64,000 bases of DNA from Dyella_B sp036746095 (GTDB lineage: Bacteria; Pseudomonadota; Gammaproteobacteria; Xanthomonadales; Rhodanobacteraceae). Shown here in pieces: positions 8,326 through 16,405 of this stretch. The position numbers were made by a program, and so were the translations under genes. The notes under the pieces were generated by a model. It was not told where the DNA came from. It did no database searches and was given only the letters and a program-made list of their open reading frames with translations. The stretch is taken from positions 8,504-72,503 of the forward strand of contig NZ_DAIOEU010000018.1 of assembly GCF_036746095.1 (NCBI RefSeq), given 5' to 3'. The first letter of the stretch is position 1. The number at the start of each line of letters is the position of its first letter.

Positions 8326-9180
8326 TTATCGGTCATTCGGATGCGCGAGCACGCGCTGCCGCTGCGTACCGAGTCCGTCGATGCCCAATTCGATCTTGTC
8401 GCCAGGACGCAGATACACCGGCGGTTTCAGGCCCAGGCCGACGCCGGAAGGCGTGCCCGTGCTGATCACGTCGCCGGGCAGCAACGTCATGTAGCGGCTG
8501 ATGTAGCTCACCAATTGCGCCACGCCGAAAATCATCGTGCGCGTATTGCCGTTCTGGTAGCGATGCCCGTTCACTTCCAGCCACAGGCCGAGCTGCTGCG
8601 GATCGGACACTTCGTCGGTGGTGACCAACCAGGGGCCGATCGGGCCGAAGCTGTCGCAGCTTTTGCCCTTTACCCATTGGCCGCCATGTTCGAGCTGGAA
8701 TTCGCGCTCGGAAAGATCGTTCACCACCACGTAGCCGGCCACGTGCGCCAGGGCGTTTTCCACGCTGACGCTGCGCGCGGTTTCGCCGATCACCACGCCG
8801 AGCTCCACTTCCCAGTCGGTTTTCACCGAGCCTTGCGGAATGATCACATCGTCGTTGGGGCCGTTGAGGGCGCTGGTGGCCTTCATGAAAAGAATCGGCT
8901 GCTCCGGAATCGGTGCGCCGGTTTCGGCCGCGTGCTCGCTGTAGTTGAGCCCCACGCAGATGAATTTGCTGACGTGCGCCACCGGCGCGCCGTAGCGGTG
9001 CTCGCCGGAAACCAGCGGCAAGCTGCGCGGATCGATCGCGGCAAGCCGTGCGCGGCCTTCGCGGCTGAGCGCTTGCGCATCGATGTCAGCGATGACGGCA
9101 GACAGGTCGCGCAGTGCGCCGTCCTGGTCGATCAGGCCGGGCTTTTCCTGGCCGGCGGTGCCATAGCGTACGAGTTTCAT
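8326..9180 (-). CDS. L-2,4-diketo-3-deoxyfuconate hydrolase (FAH family)
   Basis: 284-residue fumarylacetoacetate-hydrolase-family enzyme. An N-terminal cap domain (about 1-70) precedes the catalytic fold starting ICVGLNYSEHA. Metal ligands are E124 and E126 in DWEVELG and D155 in VVNDLSERE; GDVISTGTPSGVG is the usual substrate-loop motif. In the non-phosphorylating fucose pathway this family cleaves the 2,4-diketo-3-deoxy acid to pyruvate and L-lactate. Operon position between the short-chain dehydrogenase (15-bp gap) and the dehydratase supports that role. Other FAH enzymes act on different diketo acids, so substrate is from context. Confidence 0.88.
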   Translation of the reverse strand: MKLVRYGTAGQEKPGLIDQDGALRDLSAVIADIDAQALSREGRARLAAIDPRSLPLVSGEHRYGAPVAHVSKFICVGLNYSEHAAETGAPIPEQPILFMKATSALNGPNDDVIIPQGSVKTDWEVELGVVIGETARSVSVENALAHVAGYVVVNDLSEREFQLEHGGQWVKGKSCDSFGPIGPWLVTTDEVSDPQQLGLWLEVNGHRYQNGNTRTMIFGVAQLVSYISRYMTLLPGDVISTGTPSGVGLGLKPPVYLRPGDKIELGIDGLGTQRQRVLAHPNDR

Positions 9181-9195
9181 GGCGTGTCTCTTGGA

Positions 9196-9942
9196 TCAGT
9201 TGGACCAGCCGCCGTCGATGACGTGCACGGTGCCGGTGGTGAAGGACGATTCGTCGGAGGCGAGATACAGCGCCAGCGCGGCGATTTCTTCGGGCTCGCC
9301 CAGGCGGCCCATCGGCTGGCGCTGCACGAAGCTGCGCCAGTTGCTGTCTTCATCGCCAGCCAGCGCACGCACGCGATCGCCGAGCGAGGGCGTTTTCACC
9401 GTGCCGGGGCAGATCGCATTGCAGCGCACGCCGCGCGTGACGTAGTCGGCGGCGATCGAGCGGGTGAGACCGATCACGGCCGCTTTCGTCGCGGTGTAGG
9501 CGAAGCGGTTCGGCACGCCCTTGATGCTGGAAGCCACCGACGACATGTTGATGATGCTGCCCTTGCCACGCTCGAGCATGCTGGGCAGCACGGCTTTGCA
9601 AAGATGGAACATGCTGTCGACGTTGATGGCGAACGAGCGGCGCCAGCTCACCTCATCGGTATCCAGGATGGTGCCGGCGTGCACGTAGCCGGCGCAGTTG
9701 AACAGCACGTCGAACGGTGCGCTTTCGGTGACCAGCGCCTGGATCTGCTCTGCTTGCGTCACATCGAGCGTACGCGTGGCGATCGACGCGTGCTCGGCGG
9801 CAAGGCTGGCCAGTGCCTCGGCGTTGATGTCGGTAGCCAGTATCTTCGCGCCTTCTTTTGCAAAGGCGAGCGCCGTCGCGCGGCCGATGCCGGCGCCTGC
9901 GGCGGTGATGAGTGCGTATTTGCCTGATAGGCGGCCGCTCAT
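9196..9942 (-). CDS. 2-keto-3-deoxy-L-fuconate dehydrogenase (SDR)
   Basis: 248-residue classical short-chain dehydrogenase. Nucleotide-binding TAAGAGIG (residues 13-20), NCAG at 82-85, catalytic serine in NMSSVASS (134-139), and Y149-x3-K153 (YTATK). It oxidises 2-keto-3-deoxy-L-fuconate with NAD+ to the 2,4-diketo acid. The start at 9942 is set by the SDR fold beginning MSGRLSGKYALIT and by the ATGA overlap with the lactonase stop; the longer open frame upstream is antisense-like. Substrate inferred from its place in the complete fucose operon. Confidence 0.9.
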   Translation of the reverse strand: MSGRLSGKYALITAAGAGIGRATALAFAKEGAKILATDINAEALASLAAEHASIATRTLDVTQAEQIQALVTESAPFDVLFNCAGYVHAGTILDTDEVSWRRSFAINVDSMFHLCKAVLPSMLERGKGSIINMSSVASSIKGVPNRFAYTATKAAVIGLTRSIAADYVTRGVRCNAICPGTVKTPSLGDRVRALAGDEDSNWRSFVQRQPMGRLGEPEEIAALALYLASDESSFTTGTVHVIDGGWSN

Positions 9943-10874
9943 GGGTTTTTCTCCTTGCTTTGGTGCGCGAGCGAAGTCGCTGGGTCCTGGCTTTCGCCGG
10001 GACGAGGGTTCAAGGTCTTCGGCTGGGATTCCAGATCGACGTCCAGCGCATAAAAGCGCGCCGCATTGGCCGCAAACACTTGTGCCTGCGCGCCGCCCGC
10101 ATAGCGCGCGGTCAAGATCATGGCGACGTGCAGCCAGTGCGCATAGCCGGCGCGCATGGTCACCACCGGCCAATCGCTGCCCCACATCAGGCGTTCGCTG
10201 CCGAAGTGCGCAAACAGGTCGGCGACATAGGGTTCGATGGCATCTTCATGCACCGGCTCGCCAAGCAGTGTAAGCAGGCCGGAAAACTTGCAATGCAGCG
10301 ATGGATGCTGCGACAGCTCGTCGATCCAGCACGTCCACTGGTCGAAACGCCCATCATCGATCGCCGGCTTGCCGGCATGGTCCAGCACCACCTTCAACTG
10401 AGGATGGCGCTTCAACCGCCGCAGCAGGGCAGGGAAATGACGCATGTCCACCAGTGCGTCGAAGCTGAGACCGGCATCCTGGATGCAATCGAACGCGCGA
10501 TCGAGCGATGGTTTGGCCAGCCATTCCGGATCGGCAAGGTCCTGCGCCATCGGGCGCAAGCCGCGCAACAGGCCGTTGCCGTCGCGAACCAGCGCATCGA
10601 TGCTCGCTTCGACGTCGCTCGCTTCCATATCGACCCAGCCGACCACGCCTGCGATGCCGGCATCTTCACGCGCGAGCTCGAACAGATAGCGTGTTTCCGC
10701 TTCGGTCGGCGCCGCTTGCACCAGCACGCTGTATCGCACGCCGGCTGCCGTGCGCTGCGCACATAGATCACGTGGCAGAAACGCCCGTTGCAGCATGGCC
10801 GGCGCTTGCGCGAGCCAGCCGTAATCGCCGCGCTCGGGTTGCCAGTAATGCTGGTGGGCGTCGACGATGATCAT
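9939..10874 (-). CDS. L-fucono-1,5-lactonase (amidohydrolase family)
   Basis: 311-residue TIM-barrel amidohydrolase (Amidohydro_2). The N-terminal metal motif is VDAHQHYW (H7, H9), a central VLDHAGKP and a late MWGSDWPV with the catalytic aspartate. It hydrolyses the lactone made by the fucose dehydrogenase to L-fuconate. The start at 10874 matches the family N-terminus and overlaps the upstream stop as ATGA. Oddity: the last about 30 residues (after YALDVDLES) are rich in Pro/Gln/Ser and are encoded by sequence resembling the dispersed REP-like repeats, so the C-terminus appears extended by a repeat insertion. Confidence 0.9.
   Translation of the reverse strand: MIIVDAHQHYWQPERGDYGWLAQAPAMLQRAFLPRDLCAQRTAAGVRYSVLVQAAPTEAETRYLFELAREDAGIAGVVGWVDMEASDVEASIDALVRDGNGLLRGLRPMAQDLADPEWLAKPSLDRAFDCIQDAGLSFDALVDMRHFPALLRRLKRHPQLKVVLDHAGKPAIDDGRFDQWTCWIDELSQHPSLHCKFSGLLTLLGEPVHEDAIEPYVADLFAHFGSERLMWGSDWPVVTMRAGYAHWLHVAMILTARYAGGAQAQVFAANAARFYALDVDLESQPKTLNPRPGESQDPATSLAHQSKEKNP
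9971..10006. repeat. REP-like unit inside the lactonase 3' end
   Basis: Segment containing GGGTCCTGGCTTTCGCCGGG, resembling the intergenic inverted-repeat family (core GGCTTTCGCC with flanking GGGTCC/GGGACG). It is translated as part of the lactonase tail. Confidence 0.5.
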
Positions 10875-11899
10875 GGCGTCGGCACGCTCTCCTGCAACAG
10901 GCCGGCTTCGCGCAGGGCGCGCCATGCGTCGGCGGGAATGGAGGCCTGGATGCGTGCCGCAGCCTGGTCGACTTCCTCGATCGAACGCAAGCCGCACACC
11001 ACGCTCGCCACCGCCGGATGCGCCAGCGGAAACTGCAAGGCTGCCGCGCCCACGTCGGTATGCGTGCGGGCGAACACGTCATAGAAGCGTTGTGCGCGCG
11101 CCACCGTTGCTTCATCGGCAGGCGCGTAGTTGTAGAACTTGCCAGGACCTTGTGCATCGCCAAGCAAGCCGGAGTTGTACGGCCCTGCGGCCAGCACGGC
11201 GACACCGCGCGCTTGCGCCTGCGCCATCACGGCGTGGCTGTCTTGCTGCTCGAACAAGGTGTAGCGACCGGCGAGCATGATCACGTCGAGCGGAAAGCGT
11301 GGCATCACTTCCAGGCACACCGCTTCTTCGTTCACGCCAATGCCGATCGCGCTACACAAACCTTGTGCACGCAGTTCCGCCATCGCCGGCAGCGCTTCTT
11401 CCAGCGCCTGGCGCAAGATCGCTGCGTGATGCTCGCCATGCGTGAGTGCGCCAATGTCATGCAGCAGCAATGCGTCGATATGGTCGGTGCGCAAACGCTG
11501 CAGGCTTGCTTCGAACGAACGCAGCACACCGTCGCGGCTGTAGTCGAAGCGCGCGCGATGGCCGTCGACGATAAAGCCATCGCTGTGGCTGGTTTGTTGC
11601 GCATCGTCTTCGATCAGGCGTCCCACCTTGGTCGACACGGTAAAGCTCGTGCGCGGCACGCCGCTCAATGCGGTGCCGAGCCTGCTTTCGCTGAGGCCGT
11701 AGCCGTAGTAGGGCGCCGTATCGAAATGCCGGATGCCGCGTTGCCATGCATGCGCAATCGTGGCGGTGGCGGATGCATCGTCTACCGATGCGTACAGATT
11801 GCCGACCGGTGCGCCGCCGAACGACAGCGCTGAAGCGAGCCAGGCATGTTTCCGAGTGCTGGCTTGGTCCAGATCCGGCTTGGTCGTTGATACCGCCAT
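10871..11899 (-). CDS. L-fucose dehydrogenase (aldo/keto reductase family)
   Basis: 342-residue aldo/keto reductase, first gene of the fucose operon. The catalytic tetrad is visible: D60 and Y65 in HFDTAPYYGYG, K91 in VSTKVG, and the histidine of LLLHDIG. It oxidises L-fucose at C1 with NAD(P)+ to L-fucono-1,5-lactone. The start at 11899 has a GAGGA ribosome site and its stop overlaps the lactonase start (ATGA). The promoter should lie in 11900-12244, shared with the divergent glucokinase. Related L-galactose dehydrogenases have the same motifs; fucose is favoured by the remaining five operon genes. Confidence 0.9.
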   Translation of the reverse strand: MAVSTTKPDLDQASTRKHAWLASALSFGGAPVGNLYASVDDASATATIAHAWQRGIRHFDTAPYYGYGLSESRLGTALSGVPRTSFTVSTKVGRLIEDDAQQTSHSDGFIVDGHRARFDYSRDGVLRSFEASLQRLRTDHIDALLLHDIGALTHGEHHAAILRQALEEALPAMAELRAQGLCSAIGIGVNEEAVCLEVMPRFPLDVIMLAGRYTLFEQQDSHAVMAQAQARGVAVLAAGPYNSGLLGDAQGPGKFYNYAPADEATVARAQRFYDVFARTHTDVGAAALQFPLAHPAVASVVCGLRSIEEVDQAAARIQASIPADAWRALREAGLLQESVPTP

Positions 11900-12244
11900 T
11901 CGTCCTCACGATGACTTGCTGAGCCGCCCACGGCAAGGCGGTTTCCTCGCCTTGCCATCCCCTTATCCGCGCATCATCGCGCATCTCTTTACCTGTGTAT
12001 ATATAAACAATTGATTTACAGGTGCTGAGGCCTGTCCTTGTAGGCCAACTGAAAAAAGTTGTTGCAATTGGGTTTTGCTCGATCTAAAACATATATGAAA
12101 TTCCATTTTGCTAATGAACATGTGGCGGCGAGAGATCGCCAGGCGGGGGCGGGAGAAGGGCAGTCCTATGCGATTTTCGAGAGAAAGGCCCGGCCATGGC
12201 GCCGTTTTGGGCGTTCCAGCACGTGGTGTCGAGGCCTGAACAAG
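11900..12244. promoter_or_regulatory. Divergent promoter region, fucose operon / glucokinase 1
   Basis: 345 bp, markedly AT-rich between 11995 and 12120. TGTATATATAAAC (about 11995-12007) could serve the minus-strand operon. GATCTAAAACATATATGAAA (12081-12100) resembles the sequence before glucokinase 2 (GATCTAAA near 25041 and ATATATATGAAC near 25073), suggesting shared control. No regulator gene is present in the window. Confidence 0.5.
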
Positions 12245-13360
12245 ATGGCCGCGACCGCGCTACGGCTGGCTCCCCCGACCAATCACCGGATGGCTCTTGG
12301 CAATGCGGCTGCCGCAAACGGCTGCGAGGACAGCTTTCTGGCCGCCGATATCGGCGGTACCCATGCCCGGCTCGCCCTGATGACGCGCGCAACGGGGCAA
12401 CTCCCGAGCATGGCCGCCTATCGGGTCTATCCATGTGCCGATCATCCTCATCTGGAAGACATCGTTCGTTGCTTCTGCGCTGATGTCGGGGTGCAGCCGC
12501 GCGAGCTGGTGCTGGCGTGCGCCGGCTACGTGCATGCCGGTTCGGTGATCAACAAAAACCTCGCATGGCCGGTGCTGTTGCATGCGCTGAAAGAGCGGTT
12601 GCGGCTGGACCGCGTCTGGTTCCTCAATGATCTGGAAGCGCTCACCTATGCCATCGGCCATGGGGCTGTGAACGATGCCGCCGTGCTGAAAGCGCCGATG
12701 GCGAGCGAGGCCGTTGCCGGACCGGTGGTGGTGATTGGACCTGGCACCGGTCTTGGCGCTGCCGTATGGCTGCCAGGCAAACCGTCGCGCGTCATGGCCA
12801 CCGAGGCCGGGCAGGCGCAACTGGCTGCGCGCATCGGCAGGGAGCAGCAGGTGCTGGCGCATCTGGCGCAGCCCGATACGCACGTCTCGTATGAAACGGT
12901 GCTGTCAGGTCCTGGCGTACATCGCATCTACCTCGCGTTGTGCGCCATCCATGATCGCTATCCCTCCTTGCATGAGCCTTCTGCGGTAACCGCCGCGGCC
13001 ATCGCCGGTCGCGACGAGATAGCGCGCGAAGCGCTCACTTTGTTCTGTGGCTGGCTAGGTTCGTTCGCGGCGGATCTGGCCATGCTCTACAGCGCCACCG
13101 GCGGCATCCACCTCGCCGGTGGTTTTCTTTTTCAGATGACCGATTTCTTGCGCAGCAGCCCGGTGCTCGAGCGCTTTCTCGACAAGGGCGTGATGCGTCC
13201 GTTCTTGCAAAACGTACCGATCCGCGTGATCGACCACAGCCATCACGGCGTGATGGGCGCAGCAGGTTGGCACGTCGATACGCATAACGACGCTCGTACG
13301 GGAGACGAGCGCAACGCCTGCATCGGCCACAACGATGCAGTTTTCACTCCAGGCCGCTGA
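12245..13360 (+). CDS. Glucokinase family protein (1)
   Basis: 371-residue ATP-dependent hexokinase of the Glk (ROK-independent) family. Phosphate-binding LAADIGGTHARL at 32-43, catalytic aspartate in FLNDLEALTYAIG, and the adenosine-site segment VVVIGPGTGLGAAVW. It phosphorylates glucose, or possibly GlcNAc, released by the neighbouring hydrolases. The start at 12245 has GAGG ten bases upstream; the frame is open back to 12059, and ATG 12290 is another option. It leads a glucokinase-TonB receptor pair, repeated at 25200-29588 by a paralogue of nearly equal length. Confidence 0.85.
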   Translation: MAATALRLAPPTNHRMALGNAAAANGCEDSFLAADIGGTHARLALMTRATGQLPSMAAYRVYPCADHPHLEDIVRCFCADVGVQPRELVLACAGYVHAGSVINKNLAWPVLLHALKERLRLDRVWFLNDLEALTYAIGHGAVNDAAVLKAPMASEAVAGPVVVIGPGTGLGAAVWLPGKPSRVMATEAGQAQLAARIGREQQVLAHLAQPDTHVSYETVLSGPGVHRIYLALCAIHDRYPSLHEPSAVTAAAIAGRDEIAREALTLFCGWLGSFAADLAMLYSATGGIHLAGGFLFQMTDFLRSSPVLERFLDKGVMRPFLQNVPIRVIDHSHHGVMGAAGWHVDTHNDARTGDERNACIGHNDAVFTPGR

Positions 13361-13429
13361 GCCGGTCGCGGGGACACTCGACAGCCTGGATCAACTAGCA
13401 GAAGTACTTAAGCTCGGGGAGAGTAAGGT

Positions 13430-16066
13430 ATGACGTTTCGCAGGTCGGTTTTGACCGTAAGCATTCTTTGTGGGTTGAGTCTCGGAGTTCACGCGCAGGA
13501 CGCGGCACAAAACACCAGCAGCACCACCAACAACACCTCGTCACAACAGCAGCGCGAGAAAGACACCAAGACGCTGCAGGCGGTCGTCGTCACCAGCTAT
13601 CGCGGCAGCTTGGACAAGGCGCTGAACATCAAGCGCGAAGCCGGCGCCATCGTGGATGCCATCAGCGCGGTGGATATCGGCAAGTTCCCCGATACCAACG
13701 CGGCCGAATCGCTGGCGCATCTGCCTGGCATCACGGTCGATCGCCAGTTTGGCGAAGGCGAGAAAGTAAGCATCAACGGCACTGATCCGGCATTGAACCG
13801 TGTGTTGCTCAATGGACAGACCATCGCCTCCGGCGACTGGGGCGGCAACCCTACCGACACCAGCGGGCGCACCTTCAACTACACCCTGCTGTCGCCGGAA
13901 ATCATCGACACGATGGAAGTGTACAAGTCGCCCGAAGCGCGCATCGACGAGGGCAGCATCGGCGGCACGGTGATCATCAAGACGCGCAAGCCGCTGGATC
14001 TTCCTGCCAACACGCTGCGCGGTTCGGCCGGCTACAACTACAACGATCGCTCGGGGCAGGGCAATCCGCGTGGCTCGGTGCTGTATAGCTGGAAGAACAG
14101 CAGCGATACCTTCGGCGCGTTGCTCTCGGTCACGCATGACAAGGAAAACCTGTCGCGCGCAGGTGTCGAGTTCTTCGGCTACACCACCGGTAGCGGCATT
14201 CCCGGCACGGCTGCCGTTACCGGCAGCGGCGACGTGGCAACGGCGAAGTTGCCAGTCGGTATCAACAGCTCCTACTTCCAGCAGACGCGTGAGCGCAACG
14301 GCTTGCAGACGGCGTTGGAATGGCGTCCGAACGACAAGAACGAATTCAACCTCACCGGCCTTTACATCAAGGGCACGTACAACAACTACAGCGAATCGGA
14401 GTACGTGTGCCCTGGTTGCGGCGACCTAAACAAGATCACCGCGGCGAACGTCAACAGCGGCTACATAACCTCGGCAACGGTATCGCCGAACACCGGCAAC
14501 GGCCAGCCTTACGCCGAGCTGGACGCGAACTACCGCGTCTCCCACGTCGACACCAAGAGCCTCAACCTCAAGCACGATTACTACGGTGACGTGTGGGCCT
14601 TCGAAAGCCAGGTTGGCTACACAAGCGCCAGCGGCGGCAAGGATCCCGAGTACCTGATGAAGTACCTGCTGCAATCAGGCGGCTATAACTTTGCGTACAA
14701 CGGCGTCAACACCAGCGTCAATTATGACGATCCAAGCGCCAGCAATTGGGGCCTGAAAGCGGGACAGCAGGCAGGAGGCATCGGCTACCAGCGCACCGGC
14801 GATCGCGAGAAATACGCACAGTTCGATGCTACGCGCGATTTGAGCTGGGGGCCGTTCAACGAAGTGTTGCTGGGCGCCAAGTACCTGGACCACGACAACG
14901 ACACCAATGCGTACGGCAATTCGATCTACGCTACCAACAATATCCTGCTGACACAGTTCAATCCGGGTGGCACGCCCAATGGCCTGTTCGACGGCCTTGG
15001 CGTCGGCGGCAATCTCACCAACTGGGCCACCGCTGATCTTGGCGACGTGCAGAGTTACCTCAAGTCGCTGCCGCAGGGTGCTTACCGCATCGACTACGGT
15101 TCGTCGTTCAACGTGCGTGAAGTCACCAAGGACGTGTATGCGCAGCTCAACTTCAAGAGCGACATCGGCCTGCGTGGCAACTTCGGCCTGCGCTATATCG
15201 ACACCATCGATCATGCGTACTACTGGAACAGCCCCGACAACGGCACCACCTGGGATCAGGCCAGCAAGAGTTCCAGTTTCAAGCGGCCGTTGCCCAGCGT
15301 CAACCTGATCTACGATCTGGACAGCGACAAGGTGCTGCGTTTCTCGGCCTCGAAGGTGATTGCGCGTCCGCGTTATTCCGATCTTGCCGGCTCCTACAGC
15401 ATCGACGACAGCCAGCACACGGCAAGCGGCGGCAATCCGAACCTGCGTCCGTACCAGTCGACCAACTTCGACTTCTCCGCCGAGTGGTATTTCGCGCCGA
15501 CCAGCTTGTTGTCTACCGAGTTCTTCTATCGCCACATCGGCACTTACATCATCACCAAGACGACCGATCAGCAGCTGTATGACGTAACCACCAACCAGGT
15601 GGCGACCTACAGCGTCAGTTCGCCAGTCAACGCCGCCAACGCCGACGTCCGTGGCATCTCGCTGCTCTATCAGCAGGAACTCGGCCTGGGCTTTGGCGTG
15701 CAGACCAACTTCACCTATGCGCACGCCAATACCACCAACGACTACAACATGCCGTACCTGTCGCGCGACACGATCAACATCATTCCGTACTACGAGCATG
15801 GTCCGTGGTCGGCGCGCGTCAACTACAGCTATCGCTCGCCGTACTTCACCCAGGTTGGCCGCCTGGATTCGCAAGTATTCACAGATGGCTACAAGGAACT
15901 GGACTTCACCGTCGCCTACCAGCTCAACAGTTGGATGGGCGTGACGGCCAGCGCCACCAACCTGCTCGATTCCACCTACTACTGGTACAACGGCGTGAAG
16001 TACGCGCCGATCGGCATGTACAAGAACGGCCGCACGTTCTCGCTGGGGGTGAACTTCAAGCTTTGA
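13430..16066 (+). CDS. TonB-dependent receptor (Xanthomonas/Caulobacter type)
   Basis: 878-residue outer-membrane transporter. Signal peptide to about residue 23 (GVHAQ), low-complexity Asn/Ser/Gln linker, TonB box LQAVVVTS near 48-55, plug domain (about 60-175) with IGKFPDTNAAESLAHLPGI and VSINGTDPALNRVLLNGQ, then a beta-barrel. The plug motifs match the TIGR01782 group used for oligosaccharide uptake. A GGGGAGAG ribosome site precedes the ATG and a strong terminator follows the stop. Its glucokinase and glycosidase neighbours imply uptake of oligosaccharides released outside the cell; the ligand cannot be read from sequence. Confidence 0.93.
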   Translation: MTFRRSVLTVSILCGLSLGVHAQDAAQNTSSTTNNTSSQQQREKDTKTLQAVVVTSYRGSLDKALNIKREAGAIVDAISAVDIGKFPDTNAAESLAHLPGITVDRQFGEGEKVSINGTDPALNRVLLNGQTIASGDWGGNPTDTSGRTFNYTLLSPEIIDTMEVYKSPEARIDEGSIGGTVIIKTRKPLDLPANTLRGSAGYNYNDRSGQGNPRGSVLYSWKNSSDTFGALLSVTHDKENLSRAGVEFFGYTTGSGIPGTAAVTGSGDVATAKLPVGINSSYFQQTRERNGLQTALEWRPNDKNEFNLTGLYIKGTYNNYSESEYVCPGCGDLNKITAANVNSGYITSATVSPNTGNGQPYAELDANYRVSHVDTKSLNLKHDYYGDVWAFESQVGYTSASGGKDPEYLMKYLLQSGGYNFAYNGVNTSVNYDDPSASNWGLKAGQQAGGIGYQRTGDREKYAQFDATRDLSWGPFNEVLLGAKYLDHDNDTNAYGNSIYATNNILLTQFNPGGTPNGLFDGLGVGGNLTNWATADLGDVQSYLKSLPQGAYRIDYGSSFNVREVTKDVYAQLNFKSDIGLRGNFGLRYIDTIDHAYYWNSPDNGTTWDQASKSSSFKRPLPSVNLIYDLDSDKVLRFSASKVIARPRYSDLAGSYSIDDSQHTASGGNPNLRPYQSTNFDFSAEWYFAPTSLLSTEFFYRHIGTYIITKTTDQQLYDVTTNQVATYSVSSPVNAANADVRGISLLYQQELGLGFGVQTNFTYAHANTTNDYNMPYLSRDTINIIPYYEHGPWSARVNYSYRSPYFTQVGRLDSQVFTDGYKELDFTVAYQLNSWMGVTASATNLLDSTYYWYNGVKYAPIGMYKNGRTFSLGVNFKL

Positions 16067-16077
16067 GTTTCGCAGTA

Positions 16078-16126
16078 CCGATCGCGGACAGCTCTCTTCC
16101 CCTTACTGCCGCGATCGGTTTTTTTT
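16078..16126 (+). terminator. Rho-independent terminator after TonB receptor 1
   Basis: 10-bp GC-rich stem CCGATCGCGG (16078-16087) with CCGCGATCGG (16109-16118), followed by eight T residues. Eleven bases beyond the receptor stop. Confidence 0.88.
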
Positions 16127-16151
16127 CTTTATCTGCCACAGATTCACTGCG

Positions 16152-16270
16152 CGTCATTCCGGCGAACGCCGGAATCCAGTGAAATACGTCGTGCGAAGCA
16201 CTCAAAACCTTATATATCGTGTGCTTCGCATGTCATTTTCGACTGGATTCCGGCGTTCGCCGGAATGACG
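16152..16270. repeat. Paired REP-like inverted repeat (about 119 bp)
   Basis: Outer arms CGTCATTCCGGCGAACGCC... and its complement (16152-16180 with 16242-16270, 29 bp, perfect), inner arms TGCGAAGCA/TGCTTCGCA (16192-16200, 16222-16230). Two REP units face each other around an AT-rich centre (REPIN-like). It occupies much of the space between the terminator and the GH29 gene. Confidence 0.85.
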
Positions 16271-16405
16271 AATGAGGGTTTTCGTCGAAGGCTGGCTTGT
16301 GATCTTTTCCGAAATCTCGCAAAGCCAGTTATGAAACTCGTTACTTGTCATCGTGCAGGGTGCTGGCATGATGGGCCATTCACATCGGATCGGAGAGGGT
16401 CGAGC

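Noticed and set aside
7945..9927. 660-codon plus-strand ORF across the fucose operon
   Set aside because: Spans three well-supported minus-strand genes; product is low-complexity and typical of high-GC antisense frames.
14675..15874. 399-codon minus-strand ORF opposite TonB receptor 1
   Set aside because: Antisense of the receptor barrel; no recognisable domain.
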